Counted from the first letter of the stretch, positions 52,092 to 62,245 are shown. The stretch: DNA of 64,000 nt from Paeniglutamicibacter cryotolerans (GCF_014190875.1 NZ_JACHVS010000001.1:2790001-2854000); one strand, 5' to 3'. The notes: generated from the letters alone by a model not told the origin. Program-made: numbers and translations.

Positions 52092-52613
52092 TCATGCCGC
52101 CCGGCGCCGGGACTTCCCTGTCATGACGCGCCAGGGGGCAGCGAAGAGGACGAAGGCGGTCACGGCGAAAATAATGACCGGCCATGCGAATCCAGCGAAT
52201 TCGACACCCATCGAGGACGAAGTGAATACAGTGATTAGGCGCACACCGAGGAATGACGACTCGGCTTGGTGCTGACCCGTTGATTCCAGAGTCCCGAGCA
52301 TGCCCAGTATGTAGACGAGGGTGCCGAAGAGCCAGAGTCCGAACACAACTGTCACAGCGAGGGCTCCGAGGCCCCAGTTCGGACGACCCTTGGGCTCCAG
52401 CTCCACGTATTGTCGGGCCAGTTCGCGAGGCTGCCCCAGCTCGGTCAGGGCCGATGTCATTCCGTTGACGGCCACCGCTTCGCTCAGGTTCTCGCGCAGC
52501 TCGGCCAGGATGGCCCGCCTGCGTTTTCCGGGAACGGGGTCGAGCCAGAATCCCAACGTCTGGAAATACCAGAAGCTGTTCCAGCGGTCAGAAATTTTCA
52601 GTCGGATGCTCAA
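52092..52613 (-). CDS. HAAS-domain membrane protein, partner of PadR
   Basis: A 173-residue protein. Residues about 1-75 are a HAAS-like head (QTLGFWLDPVPGKRRRAILAELRENLSEAV, read in pieces, then TSALTELGQPRELARQYVEL), a domain common in proteins encoded beside PadR regulators. Two to three membrane helices follow (LAVTVVFGLWLFGTLVYILG and FAWPVIIFAVTAFVLFAA). The start is a TTG overlapping the padR stop (TTGA), with AAGGAGG at 4 nt, an unusual start that the SD and overlap both support. HAAS proteins often interact with signalling or sporulation components, but here the role is unknown. Confidence 0.75.
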   Translation of the reverse strand: MSIRLKISDRWNSFWYFQTLGFWLDPVPGKRRRAILAELRENLSEAVAVNGMTSALTELGQPRELARQYVELEPKGRPNWGLGALAVTVVFGLWLFGTLVYILGMLGTLESTGQHQAESSFLGVRLITVFTSSSMGVEFAGFAWPVIIFAVTAFVLFAAPWRVMTGKSRRRAA

Positions 52614-52960
52614 GGCGCCTCCTTGGTGGGCAGGATTTGCTCGACGACGGCAACCAGCGCATTCCATTCGTCGTGGATAGTGGCCAGGGCATTGAGTCCC
52701 TCGGCGGTCGCGAGGTAGTACTTTCGCGCAGGACCTGCTGCGGAAGCAACAAGTTGAGAGGTCAGGCGACCTTCGCGCTCAAGTCGGGTGAGGACCGGGT
52801 AAACCGTTCCGGGCGAGATCCCGTCAAGGCCGGCGCCATGCAAACGGGTAACCAGTTCATAGCCGTAGGACTCCGCTTCGGAGAGCAGGGCGAGAATCAG
52901 CATGGGGAGGACCCCCTTGAGTAACTGGGGATCCCGGGCATGGGCAGCGGTTTTGGTCAC
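52610..52960 (-). CDS. PadR-family transcriptional regulator
   Basis: A 116-residue PadR winged-helix protein of the short type. The HTH region is LLKGVLPMLILALLSEAESY, YGYELVTRLHGAG, ISPGTVYPVLTRLEREG, the wing GPARKYYLATAEG, and the dimerisation helix at the C-terminus. GTG 52960 has no SD; TAGCCT stands 6 nt before it (minus strand), a leaderless-type promoter. The stop overlaps the TTG start of a HAAS-domain membrane protein, the usual partner of PadR in such two-gene units. It probably autoregulates the pair. Confidence 0.9.
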   Translation of the reverse strand: MTKTAAHARDPQLLKGVLPMLILALLSEAESYGYELVTRLHGAGLDGISPGTVYPVLTRLEREGRLTSQLVASAAGPARKYYLATAEGLNALATIHDEWNALVAVVEQILPTKEAP

Positions 52961-53351
52961 GATGTTAGGCTATGAGCGCTATTCGGTTAAGTCAAGTAGT
53001 TGGCTATGCTGATATAAATGTTTGTTCGAAGAGTCCGATGGGAGAAGGCCGTCAGGCGCCCGTGGCACGCATCGCGCGGTCAAGCCGGAGATGCGGAACC
53101 TGCGGGGGGCCCCGGCTTGCGATCTGATGACGAATTGACGTAGTTGGCCTAGTGTGCCGAGGTTCGGGGCCCACCCCTGCGCTCTGCGTCGCGGGATCGT
53201 TCTCGCGGTTGACCGTGATCTCCACTCGTAGTCTCGCCGTGTCGCTCGCCAGTGGGTTGGTTGAGTGTCCCGAGTGCGGAGCCGGGGCACCTTGGATCGG
53301 GCACTCGGAAAGTGGCGGGCCCTCTCGCGACGACGGGACGTCGAAGAAGCA
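52961..53351. other. Intergenic stretch; no gene seen
   Basis: Between the padR promoter and the end of the GIY-YIG gene. The long minus-strand frame here is Arg/Thr/Ser-rich, with no motif, and overlaps the GIY-YIG gene; I regard it as non-coding. Confidence 0.5.
52967..52972 (-). promoter_or_regulatory. Putative -10 of a leaderless promoter
   Basis: TAGCCT (minus strand) lies 6 nt before GTG 52960, with no SD. Confidence 0.5.
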
Positions 53352-54197
53352 TCAGTTCCGGTTGAGTCCGAATTTCCTGGTGAGCAGGGCACGCTTGTAG
53401 TGGTTCTCGGATGCATCGATTTCCATCGTTGATGCGCCGGGGCCAAAGACCCGCAGGATACTGAACTGGAAGTGCTCCCGATGGGTAAGGTCCAGCTCGG
53501 ATAGCTCACGCAGGGCAACGTTGCCCCCGTGGCCCGTTTTGGCATAGTTGCTCCAGCGTCCGAGGATGCGTTCTGCGCCGTCGGCCTTTCCGACGTAGAG
53601 CCTTCCCGTTTTGGTGTCGGCTATCAGGTAGATTCCCTGCACGGAACCGAGCGCTTGGCGCCAATGGTCATAGCGCGAGTCTTCAACGACCGATTGGAGC
53701 TCGTTGAACGTCAGCAGTAACTGGTCGAATCCGGGGAAGGGTTCCGGCCGCGGATCGGAAATCTCCATGATCGGGAAACTCATGGTGTTTTTGGCGCTCT
53801 TTGCCCAGTTCACTGCATCTTTCGACCATTCGATGACAAGTCGGCCTTGAAATGAGGCGAGGAACTGGGTCGGTCGAAGATCAAAGCACCGAAGTGTGGG
53901 GGTTCGTTCGTGAACGATTTCGCCGTGGTTCTCGTAAGCGCCGAGGAATCGTGAGCGTCGACCGCCGGCGGCGATGAAGTTCATCCAGATGAACGGCGGG
54001 GTCCTGCCGATCTTGTTGTCGATTCCCTGCAGGCGAACGTACTCATGAATTTTCTCGGGGGTGAGGTCGGAGGGGCCGGTCAAGCCGTCTGCCGTATAGG
54101 TGTGTCGAAGGAGCAGCACTTGGCTCGAGTCGACTCCGGTCGCGTCAAAGAAGTTGCCGAGAGTGAGCTTCCCTGCGGCTGAGGTTGTGAGTGTCAT
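53352..54197 (-). CDS. GIY-YIG nuclease-domain protein
   Basis: A 281-residue protein. The C-terminal third (about 185-275) is a GIY-YIG module: QGIYLIADTKTGRLYVGKAD, then RILGRWSNYAKTGHGGNVAL with the conserved Arg, and a catalytic Glu followed by Asn in IDASENHYKRALLTRKFG. The first about 180 residues are an unfamiliar mixed region that may recognise DNA or a partner (PPFIWMNFIAAGGRRSRFLG, LRPTQFLASFQGRLVIEWSK). There is no methyltransferase next to it, so a restriction role is unsupported. ATG 54197 has no SD; TAGGCT is 7 nt upstream. It lies between the two tRNA-Lys copies. Confidence 0.82.
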   Translation of the reverse strand: MTLTTSAAGKLTLGNFFDATGVDSSQVLLLRHTYTADGLTGPSDLTPEKIHEYVRLQGIDNKIGRTPPFIWMNFIAAGGRRSRFLGAYENHGEIVHERTPTLRCFDLRPTQFLASFQGRLVIEWSKDAVNWAKSAKNTMSFPIMEISDPRPEPFPGFDQLLLTFNELQSVVEDSRYDHWRQALGSVQGIYLIADTKTGRLYVGKADGAERILGRWSNYAKTGHGGNVALRELSELDLTHREHFQFSILRVFGPGASTMEIDASENHYKRALLTRKFGLNRN

Positions 54198-54204
54198 CTG
54201 GCTG

Positions 54205-54210
54205 AGCCTA
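54205..54210 (-). promoter_or_regulatory. Putative -10 of a leaderless promoter
   Basis: TAGGCT (minus strand) lies 7 nt before ATG 54197, with no SD. Confidence 0.5.
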
Positions 54211-54261
54211 GCCCCGCTTCCGCCGTCCGGGCCCCGTTCGTGGTGGAGGGTCGAACATACA

Positions 54262-54301
54262 GGAAAAGCCTCGGACTGCTTTCGCAGTCCGAGGCTTTTC
54301 C
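54262..54301 (-). terminator. Terminator of tRNA-Lys copy 2
   Basis: An 18-bp perfect stem (54262-54279 with 54284-54301) with a TTTC loop, just downstream of the tRNA on the minus strand. Confidence 0.88.
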
Positions 54302-54385
54302 TTCCCATGTGCACCCCTCGGGACTTGAACCCGAAACCCATTGATTAAGAGTCAATTGCTCTGCCAATTGAGCTAGGGATGCATT
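54302..54385. repeat. 84-bp direct repeat, copy 2 (contains tRNA-Lys)
   Basis: Identical to 51886-51969. The two copies flank about 2.3 kb in the same orientation. Confidence 0.85.
54310..54382 (-). tRNA. tRNA-Lys (anticodon CTT), copy 2
   Basis: A 73-nt cloverleaf identical in sequence to the copy at 51894-51966, with the same anticodon loop CTCTTAA and no encoded CCA. Confidence 0.95.
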
Positions 54386-54540
54386 TGTGCAGGTTGTCGG
54401 TTTCTTTCGGCCCCGTCGCTCTGCAACGACATGAAACACTACCAGTCTGACGGGGGATTGCAAGTCGAGGAAGCCCTTTGAGGCGCACTTCACAACTTTG
54501 AACCATTTCGGCGGCTTTTGGTGTGGTCAATCTCGGGTTC

Positions 54541-54546
54541 TAGGCT
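54541..54546 (+). promoter_or_regulatory. Putative -10 of a leaderless promoter
   Basis: TAGGCT lies 6 nt before ATG 54553, with no SD. Confidence 0.55.
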
Positions 54547-54552
54547 GTGGTT

Positions 54553-55500
54553 ATGGAACAGATCACCGTTGTCACGCTGCCCGACCAGAAACTTCTTGAT
54601 GCAGTATCGCCCTTGCCTGAAGGAATGCGCGGGGGAGTGTGGGACTGTGTGGGCCGACCGGCGGGTGTCGAACTGGAAGAGATCCAGATGGTCGTGTTGC
54701 CGTATGCGACCCGGATCGGCAACCTCGTCGCTGTACGCGGGGCTACGAACCTGCGACTGGTGCAAACCCAGTCCACGGGGTTTGACGCAGTCCCGGAACT
54801 CGTGGGGAAGGACGTCGCCGTTGCGTCGGCCAGCGGCGTCCATGCGGCGGCAACGGCTGAACTTGCGGTAGGGCTGGTCCTCGCCTCCGTTCGCGGCATC
54901 GCCGAATCCGTTCGAGACCAGGCGAAGGGGCACTGGAACCCTTCCCGATGGCCGGGACTGGCTGATCGCAAGGTGGGCATCATCGGTGTCGGTGGGATCG
55001 GCGAGGAAATCCGCCGCCGGCTGGATCCCTTCGAGGTAGAGATGACCCGCTTCGGCTCGAGATCCCGCATAGACGAGCACGGTCGGGTGCGGGGCATCGA
55101 TGAACTGTTGGCACTTGCGCCGGGACTGGAGGTGCTGATCTGCATCGTTCCGCACAACGAGTCCACCCATCACCTGATAAACGCCGAGGTGATGGCCGCC
55201 CTGCCCGATGGCGCGGTGATAGTCAACGTGGCCCGCGGGCCGGTGGTCGATACCGACGCCCTGGTCGCCGAGGTGGCCTCTGGACGGTTGCGAATGGCCT
55301 CGGATGTCTTTGATCCGGAGCCGCTACCGGCCGGCCATCCGCTCTGGAAGCTACCCAACGCACTGATCGTTCCGCATAACGGGGGCAATACCAACGCCTT
55401 CCCTCCGCGGATCGCGGCCTTGCTCAAGCGCCAGCTGGCCGCCGTATCGCGGGGGATCCTGCCCGAGAACGTGGTGCGGACCGGAACCCGGCTGGGCTGA
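54553..55500 (+). CDS. D-isomer specific 2-hydroxyacid dehydrogenase
   Basis: A 315-residue NAD(P)H-dependent oxidoreductase. The Rossmann motif is VGIIGVGGIGEEIRRRL. The catalytic Arg lies in the 220-235 region (VNVARGPVVDTDALVAEV), the Glu in ASDVFDPEPLPAGH and the His in ALIVPHNGGNTNAF, the family triad. The usual C-terminal HT motif reads PHNGGN, a variant. The N-terminal substrate domain is short (about 100 residues), as in actinobacterial 'hydroxyacid dehydrogenases' of unknown substrate. ATG 54553 is favoured because the alternative GTG 54547 abuts the -10 hexamer. No pathway neighbours. Confidence 0.87.
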   Translation: MEQITVVTLPDQKLLDAVSPLPEGMRGGVWDCVGRPAGVELEEIQMVVLPYATRIGNLVAVRGATNLRLVQTQSTGFDAVPELVGKDVAVASASGVHAAATAELAVGLVLASVRGIAESVRDQAKGHWNPSRWPGLADRKVGIIGVGGIGEEIRRRLDPFEVEMTRFGSRSRIDEHGRVRGIDELLALAPGLEVLICIVPHNESTHHLINAEVMAALPDGAVIVNVARGPVVDTDALVAEVASGRLRMASDVFDPEPLPAGHPLWKLPNALIVPHNGGNTNAFPPRIAALLKRQLAAVSRGILPENVVRTGTRLG

Positions 55501-55703
55501 GCCGCCGGACGGCGTCACCCGAAGACGATGCAGGGCGGCGGACCGGGCAGGGTAACTCGCCTGCATCCCGAGGAGGACCGATTGTCGACGGGTGGCAGGC
55601 GTGAGCATGTTGCGCCCCGCCCGGTAGCATCGAAGCTGCGAATCATCGCGCTTACGGGAGAGTGCGCCACCGACATTCCCGCCATCCACTTTCGAGGAAT
55701 CCG

Positions 55704-56204
55704 ATGCAGTTGAACAAGCAAACGCTCAAAGCCGAGGGGTTCACCGGGTTCCGGCCCATCGCCGCCGTCGAGATCAACAGGATTCCGCAACGCCCGGGGA
55801 TCTTCGCCATACTGCGCCCCGCCGGCTTCGAGGCCCGGTTCCTGGCCAAGAGCACGGCCGGGGTCTTCAAGAAGAAGGACCCGACCTTGCCGCAGGACGC
55901 GCTGGCCGCGGAATGGGTCGCCGACGCGGATGTCCTGTTCATCGGCAAGGCCGGCCCCGGCAGCAAGGGCAACCGGGGCCTCCGACGCCAGATCCAGGAA
56001 TTCGTGGACTTCGGCAACGGCAAGCCGCCGGGGCACTGGGACGGTCGGCTGATCTGGCAGCTTGCGGATCCCGGGACCCTGCTCGTGGCCTGGCAGGAAT
56101 TGCCTGCGGAAGCGCTCAATGCGGCCCAGGCAAACCACCATGCGCAGTTCATCCAGCATCACGGCAGGCTGCCGTTCGCCAATCTCATCCAGGCCCGCGC
56201 CTAG
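55704..56204 (+). CDS. GIY-YIG-like protein
   Basis: A 166-residue protein. The arrangement RPGIFAILRPAGFEARFL, then a conserved VLFIGKAGPGSKGNRGLRRQ with Arg in the next helix (IQEFVDFGNGK), and a C-terminal Asn/His helix (LNAAQANHHAQFIQHH) is like a GIY-YIG domain in which GIY becomes GIF and YIG becomes FIG. Whether it cuts DNA is unclear; no additional domain is present. ATG 55704 follows GAGGAA. The final TAG overlaps the TAG of the convergent gene (shared CTAG). A second GIY-YIG protein is encoded 1.5 kb to the left; the two share only the fold. Confidence 0.65.
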   Translation: MQLNKQTLKAEGFTGFRPIAAVEINRIPQRPGIFAILRPAGFEARFLAKSTAGVFKKKDPTLPQDALAAEWVADADVLFIGKAGPGSKGNRGLRRQIQEFVDFGNGKPPGHWDGRLIWQLADPGTLLVAWQELPAEALNAAQANHHAQFIQHHGRLPFANLIQARA

Positions 56205-56656
56205 GGCATGTCCCGGGGTGCGCGGTCCAGGGTGTCCATGAACAAATCCATGAACTCGGTGAAGTCCAGCGAGTCGACGTCCTGGTCCAAGAGGACCCGG
56301 TGGCCGGTGTCGGGCAGATCAAGGCTCGCGCTCGCCGGGACCTTGAAGCGGAAGACCCTCCCGGTGCTGGTGCCGATCTCGTAACCTCCGTCGTTGACGA
56401 GTGCAAGGTGGGAAAGATTTGTGATGTTGATTTCTATGGCTGCGGACTTCGGGGTCAGGCTTATCGGGTTCAGCGGCGCCAGCACCACCTCGATCGGTTC
56501 GCGCCGGTAGCCGATGACGGCGGGCGCCGATGACCCCGAGGTCCCGGTGGCCAAGACGAGGTTGTAGCTGCCGAAATTCGGTATCTGGCTCTCGAATGCG
56601 ATGCGCAGGAGAGCCTTCAGCTCCGCATCCTCGGAATCTTCCTGGGCTGTATCCAT
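56201..56656 (-). CDS. Conserved-looking hypothetical protein
   Basis: A 151-residue soluble protein that I do not recognise. It begins [20 protein letters not shown] and has a beta-rich middle ([40 protein letters not shown]), ending in an acidic helical tail ([17 protein letters not shown]). No signal peptide, membrane segment or metal motif is visible. The ATG at 56656 is preceded by TACAGT at 7 nt (minus strand) and not by an SD; this matches other genes here and supports the start. It is convergent with the GIY-YIG-like gene and divergent from ilvD. Confidence 0.7.
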   Translation of the reverse strand: MDTAQEDSEDAELKALLRIAFESQIPNFGSYNLVLATGTSGSSAPAVIGYRREPIEVVLAPLNPISLTPKSAAIEINITNLSHLALVNDGGYEIGTSTGRVFRFKVPASASLDLPDTGHRVLLDQDVDSLDFTEFMDLFMDTLDRAPRDMP

Positions 56657-56663
56657 GGTTTCC

Positions 56664-56669
56664 ACTGTA
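56664..56669 (-). promoter_or_regulatory. Putative -10 of a leaderless promoter
   Basis: TACAGT (minus strand) lies 7 nt before ATG 56656, with no SD. Confidence 0.45.
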
Positions 56670-56760
56670 GCGACGGCCAACCTCTGCGGCGGCCCAGGCT
56701 GACGGGCGGGGAAATGTGTCGCTTCGTTGTCACGGGTTCGATACCCGATGGCAACGGCAA

Positions 56761-56766
56761 TAGAAT
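56761..56766 (+). promoter_or_regulatory. Putative -10 of a leaderless promoter for ilvD
   Basis: TAGAAT lies 7 nt before ATG 56774, with no SD. Confidence 0.6.
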
Positions 56767-56773
56767 CGGACCC

Positions 56774-58477
56774 ATGAGCCAGGACACCACACCAGATATC
56801 AAACCACGCAGCCGCGTCGTGACCGACGGCATCCATGCCGCCCCGGCACGCGGCATGTTCCGCGCCGTCGGCATGGGCGACGATGACTTCGCCAAGCCGC
56901 AGATCGGCGTCGCCAGCTCGTGGAACGAAATTACCCCCTGCAACCTTTCGCTGAACCGCTTGGCCCAGGGGGCCAAGGAAGGCGTTCACGCCGGCGGTGG
57001 CTTCCCGATGCAGTTCGGTACCATCTCGGTCTCAGACGGCATCTCCATGGGCCATGAGGGCATGCACTTCTCGCTGGTTTCCCGCGAGGTCATTGCCGAC
57101 TCGGTCGAGGTCGTCATGCAGGCCGAGCGCATCGATGGATCGGTCTTGCTGGCCGGCTGCGACAAGTCGTTGCCGGGCATGCTGATGGCAGCGGCGCGGC
57201 TCGATCTCGCCTCGGTCTTCCTCTACGCCGGTTCGATCATGCCCGGCTGGGTCAAGCTCGAGGACGGCTCCGAAAAGGAGGTCACCTTGATCGACGCCTT
57301 CGAGGCCGTCGGCGCGTGCGCCGCGGGCAAGATGTCGCTCGAGGACCTGACCCGCATCGAAAAGGCCATCTGCCCCGGCGAGGGCGCCTGCGGCGGCATG
57401 TACACCGCCAACACCATGGCCTGCATCGGCGAGGCCCTGGGCATGTCGCTGCCCGGATCGGCCGCCCCGCCCTCGGTCGACCGCCGCCGCGACGTATTCG
57501 CCCACAAGTCCGGCGAGGCAGTGGTGAACCTGTTGCGCCTGGGCATCACCTCGCGCCAGATCATGACCAAGAAGGCGTTCGAGAACGCCATCGCCGTCAC
57601 CATGGCCTTCGGTGGCTCCACCAACGCCGTGCTGCACCTGCTGGCCATCGCCCGCGAGGCCGAGGTCGACCTGACCCTGGCCGATTTCAACCGCATCGGT
57701 GACAAGATCCCGCACCTGGGCGACCTGAAGCCTTTCGGCCGCTACGTCATGACCGACGTGGACAAGATCGGCGGCGTGCCGGTCATCATGAAGGCACTGC
57801 TCGATGCCGGTCTGCTGCATGGTGACTGCCTGACCGTCACCGGCAAGACCGTTGCCGAGAACCTGGCCGAGATCAACCCGCCGGATGTCGACGGCAAGAT
57901 CCTGCGCGCGCTGGACAATCCGATCCACAAGACCGGCGGCATCACCGTGCTGCACGGTTCGATGGCCCCCGAGGGTGCTGTCGTGAAGTCCGCCGGCTTC
58001 GACGCGGACGTCTTCGAGGGAACCGCCCGGGTCTTCGACCGCGAGCAGGGAGCCTTGGCAGCGCTGGACAATGGCGAGATCAAGGCCGGCGACGTGGTGG
58101 TCATCCGCTACGAAGGTCCTAAGGGGGGCCCCGGCATGCGTGAGATGCTTGCCATCACAGGCGCCATCAAGGGTGCGGGCTTGGGCAAGGACGTATTGCT
58201 GCTGACCGATGGCCGCTTCTCCGGAGGCACCACCGGCCTGTGCATCGGCCACGTGGCACCGGAAGCCGTCGATGGCGGCCCGATCGCATTCGTCCAGGAC
58301 GGCGATAAGATCCGCGTCGACATCGCTGCCCGCTCCTTTGACCTGCTGGTCGAGGAGGCCGAGCTCGAGGCCCGCAAGGTGGGTTGGGAGCCGTTGCCGG
58401 CCAAGTTCACTACGGGTGTGCTGGCCAAGTACGCCAAGCTCGTGAAGTCCGCTTCGACCGGCGCGTACTGCGGCTAG
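56774..58477 (+). CDS. ilvD: Dihydroxy-acid dehydratase
   Basis: A 567-residue Fe-S dehydratase, the third enzyme of valine/isoleucine synthesis, converting 2,3-dihydroxy-isovalerate or -methylvalerate to the 2-oxo acid. Cluster and Mg sites are in [17 protein letters not shown] and [18 protein letters not shown], and [19 protein letters not shown] is the C-terminal signature. ATG 56774 is chosen because the conserved N-terminus starts there and a -10 hexamer lies 7 nt upstream. The length is typical. It ends just before a strong terminator, so it is transcribed separately from the ilvBNC operon that follows. Confidence 0.96.
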   Translation: MSQDTTPDIKPRSRVVTDGIHAAPARGMFRAVGMGDDDFAKPQIGVASSWNEITPCNLSLNRLAQGAKEGVHAGGGFPMQFGTISVSDGISMGHEGMHFSLVSREVIADSVEVVMQAERIDGSVLLAGCDKSLPGMLMAAARLDLASVFLYAGSIMPGWVKLEDGSEKEVTLIDAFEAVGACAAGKMSLEDLTRIEKAICPGEGACGGMYTANTMACIGEALGMSLPGSAAPPSVDRRRDVFAHKSGEAVVNLLRLGITSRQIMTKKAFENAIAVTMAFGGSTNAVLHLLAIAREAEVDLTLADFNRIGDKIPHLGDLKPFGRYVMTDVDKIGGVPVIMKALLDAGLLHGDCLTVTGKTVAENLAEINPPDVDGKILRALDNPIHKTGGITVLHGSMAPEGAVVKSAGFDADVFEGTARVFDREQGALAALDNGEIKAGDVVVIRYEGPKGGPGMREMLAITGAIKGAGLGKDVLLLTDGRFSGGTTGLCIGHVAPEAVDGGPIAFVQDGDKIRVDIAARSFDLLVEEAELEARKVGWEPLPAKFTTGVLAKYAKLVKSASTGAYCG

Positions 58478-58487
58478 TCCGATGACT

Positions 58488-58519
58488 GTCCAAGGGGTGG
58501 ATGCGTCCACCCCTTGGAC
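58488..58519 (+). terminator. Terminator after ilvD
   Basis: A perfect 14-bp stem (58488-58501 with 58506-58519), loop TGCG, 10 bases after the ilvD stop. No T-tract. Confidence 0.85.
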
Positions 58520-58524
58520 GACCG

Positions 58525-58539
58525 TCTCACATTGTGAGA
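58525..58539. promoter_or_regulatory. Palindromic operator candidate upstream of ilvBNC
   Basis: TCTCACA-T-TGTGAGA has perfect 7-bp arms around one centre base, between the ilvD terminator and the ilvB leader, about where a -35 region or operator would lie. Confidence 0.5.
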
Positions 58540-58560
58540 TTTGCAACTGTTTTGTTTGAC

Positions 58561-58566
58561 TATCAT
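58561..58566 (+). promoter_or_regulatory. Putative -10 of the ilvBNC promoter
   Basis: TATCAT precedes the leader peptide by 24 bases in an AT-rich stretch. The -35 is unclear: TTGCAA at 58541 is only 14 bases away. Confidence 0.4.
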
Positions 58567-58590
58567 TTCTGCGGCGAGCAGACTGGGGTC

Positions 58591-58632
58591 ATGAAGATCC
58601 GCACTGAACTCCTAGTAGTTATCAAGCGCTGA
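58591..58632 (+). CDS. ilvBNC leader peptide
   Basis: ATG 58591 to TGA 58630-58632 encodes 13 residues, [13 protein letters not shown]. Six of them are branched-chain amino acids: Ile3, Leu7, Leu8, Val9, Val10, Ile11. An attenuator-like terminator with a T-run follows 38 bases after the stop and ilvB starts after it. Ribosome stalling at Leu-Leu-Val-Val-Ile codons when charged tRNAs are scarce would prevent the terminator from forming. This is the classical translational attenuation arrangement known from ilvBNC leaders of Corynebacterium and enteric bacteria. The leader has a rare CTA codon for Leu8 and GTA for Val9, which may sensitise the response. Confidence 0.85.
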   Translation: MKIRTELLVVIKR

Positions 58633-58670
58633 GCCGGCGGCCCCCACAAGGGACCCAGGTGCAGCGCATA

Positions 58671-58706
58671 CCCCAACTCGCCGTGACGGTGCCGAGGGGT
58701 TTTTTT
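58671..58706 (+). terminator. Attenuator terminator of ilvBNC
   Basis: CTCG/CGAG arms (with CCC/GGG extending outside and CCGT/ACGG inside) form a hairpin followed by seven T (58700-58706). It is 38 bases after the leader-peptide stop and 39 bases before the ilvB ATG. Confidence 0.85.
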
Positions 58707-58744
58707 ATGTGCAGAACGAAGAGATAGAGAAGGAAGAATCCAAC

Positions 58745-60625
58745 ATGAGTAACGGAATTCCCGCCAGCCCATCGCTGGCGGCCAAAGCCGCCAACCGCAC
58801 CAAGGATGCCGCTCCTGTCTCTTCCGTCGTGGAGGCGTCGAGCCCCGTCCAGGGCCCGAACAACATCATTGCCCCCACCGAGATGACTGGCTCACAAGCC
58901 ATTGTTCGCTCACTGGAAGAATTGGGCGTCAAAGACGTCTTCGGGTTGCCCGGTGGAGCCATCATGCCCACCTACGACTCGCTCATGGACTCGACCGGGA
59001 TCAACCACATCCTGGTCCGCCACGAACAGGGCTCGGGCCACGCGGCCCAGGGCTACGCCATGGTCACCGGAGAGGTGGGCGTGTGCATCGCCACTTCCGG
59101 ACCCGGCGCCACCAACCTCGTCACCTCACTGGCCGACGCGCACATGGACTCGGTCCCGATGGTTGCCATCACCGGCCAGGTGCACAGCGCCTTCATCGGC
59201 TCGGATGCTTTCCAGGAAGCCGACATCGTGGGCATCACCATGCCCATCACCAAGCATTCATTCCTGGTGACCAAGGCGGAGGATATTCCCCGGGTCCTGG
59301 CCAGCGCCTTCTACATCGCAGCCACGGGCCGTCCCGGCCCGGTCCTGGTTGACATCACCAAGGACGCGCAGCAGTCCAAGATGACGTTCTCCTGGCCTCC
59401 GAAGATCGATCTGCCCGGTTACAAGACCGTGGTGCGTGGCCACAACAAGCAGGTCCGCGAGGCGGCCAAGCTGATTGCCTCCTCGATCCGCCCGGTGTTC
59501 TACGTCGGCGGCGGCGTCATGAAGGCCCATGCATCGGCCGAACTGCTCGACCTGGCCGAACTGGTCGGCGCCCCGGTGGTCACCACGCTGCAGGCCCGCG
59601 GCGCGTTCCCGGACTCGCACGATCTGCATGTCGGCATGCCCGGCATGCATGGTTCGGTTTCAGCGGTCACCGCGCTGCAGCAGGCCGATCTGCTGATTAC
59701 CCTCGGAGCCCGCTTCGATGACCGGGTCACCGGCGTGCTGTCGTCCTTCGCCCCCAACGCGAAGGTCATCCATGCCGACATCGACCCGGCCGAGATCTCC
59801 AAGAACCGTACCGCGGACATCCCGATCGTCGGCTCGGCGAAGGAAATCATTCCCGAACTGACAGAAGCCTGCCGCACCCGCTTCGCCGAGGACGGCCACC
59901 CCGACCTCGCCGCGTGGTGGGAGGTCATCGGCCGCCTGCGCGAGACCTACCCGATCGGCTACACTCCGACCGGCGACGGACTCTCCGCCCCGCAGCACGT
60001 GATCCAGCGGATCGGCGAGCTGACCGGACCCGAGGCGGTGTATGTCTCGGGCGTCGGCCAGCACCAGATGTGGGCCGCGCAGTTCATCAAGTACGAGCGC
60101 CCGCATTCCTGGCTGAATTCAGGTGGACTGGGAACCATGGGCTACTCGGTTCCCGCCGCGATGGGCGCCAAGGTCGGCAACCCTGACCGCGTGGTCTGGG
60201 CCATCGACGGCGACGGCTGCTTCCAGATGACCAACCAGGAGCTCGCCACCTGCGTCATCAACAAAATCCCAATCAAGGTCGCCATCATCAACAACTCGTC
60301 GCTGGGCATGGTCCGCCAGTGGCAGACCCTGTTCTACGACGGGCGCTACTCGAACACCGACCTGAACACCGGCCACGGAACGGTCCGGGTCCCTGACTTC
60401 GTGAAGCTCGCCGACGCGTATGGCTGCGTGGGCCTGCGGTGCGAACGCGACGAGGACATCGACGACACGATCCGCCAGGCACTGGCGATCAACGACCGCC
60501 CGGTGGTCATCGACTTCGTGGTTTCCCGCGACTCGATGGTCTGGCCGATGGTGCCGACCGGCGTTTCAAACGACCAAATTCAAATTGCTCGCGGCATGAC
60601 GCCGGAGTGGGAAGAGGAGGACTAG
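58745..60625 (+). CDS. ilvB: Acetolactate synthase large (catalytic) subunit
   Basis: A 626-residue ThDP enzyme catalysing the first common step of valine, leucine and isoleucine synthesis. Catalytic E94 is in [15 protein letters not shown]. ThDP/Mg2+ binding is in [14 protein letters not shown], ending in [15 protein letters not shown]-binding segments VYVGGG-like ([11 protein letters not shown]) and [12 protein letters not shown] are present. The first about 45 residues are a non-conserved head. ATG 58745 is preceded by AAGGAAG. It is followed by ilvN after 3 bases, forming the ilvBNC operon under the leader/attenuator. Confidence 0.96.
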   Translation: MSNGIPASPSLAAKAANRTKDAAPVSSVVEASSPVQGPNNIIAPTEMTGSQAIVRSLEELGVKDVFGLPGGAIMPTYDSLMDSTGINHILVRHEQGSGHAAQGYAMVTGEVGVCIATSGPGATNLVTSLADAHMDSVPMVAITGQVHSAFIGSDAFQEADIVGITMPITKHSFLVTKAEDIPRVLASAFYIAATGRPGPVLVDITKDAQQSKMTFSWPPKIDLPGYKTVVRGHNKQVREAAKLIASSIRPVFYVGGGVMKAHASAELLDLAELVGAPVVTTLQARGAFPDSHDLHVGMPGMHGSVSAVTALQQADLLITLGARFDDRVTGVLSSFAPNAKVIHADIDPAEISKNRTADIPIVGSAKEIIPELTEACRTRFAEDGHPDLAAWWEVIGRLRETYPIGYTPTGDGLSAPQHVIQRIGELTGPEAVYVSGVGQHQMWAAQFIKYERPHSWLNSGGLGTMGYSVPAAMGAKVGNPDRVVWAIDGDGCFQMTNQELATCVINKIPIKVAIINNSSLGMVRQWQTLFYDGRYSNTDLNTGHGTVRVPDFVKLADAYGCVGLRCERDEDIDDTIRQALAINDRPVVIDFVVSRDSMVWPMVPTGVSNDQIQIARGMTPEWEEED

Positions 60626-60628
60626 AAC

Positions 60629-62198
<1,570 letters not shown>

Positions 62199-62245
62199 GG
62201 CCGACAAACCCGGTTTGCCCAGGCCCAGTGCCCTGGCCATCCACC

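Noticed and set aside
51886..54385. A tRNA-flanked integrative element
   Set aside because: The direct repeats would fit att sites, but no integrase, excisionase or phage gene lies between them, so it is reported only as a flanked module.
57032..58546. 504-codon minus-strand frame antisense to ilvD
   Set aside because: The IlvD gene is unambiguous; the antisense frame is a codon-bias artefact.
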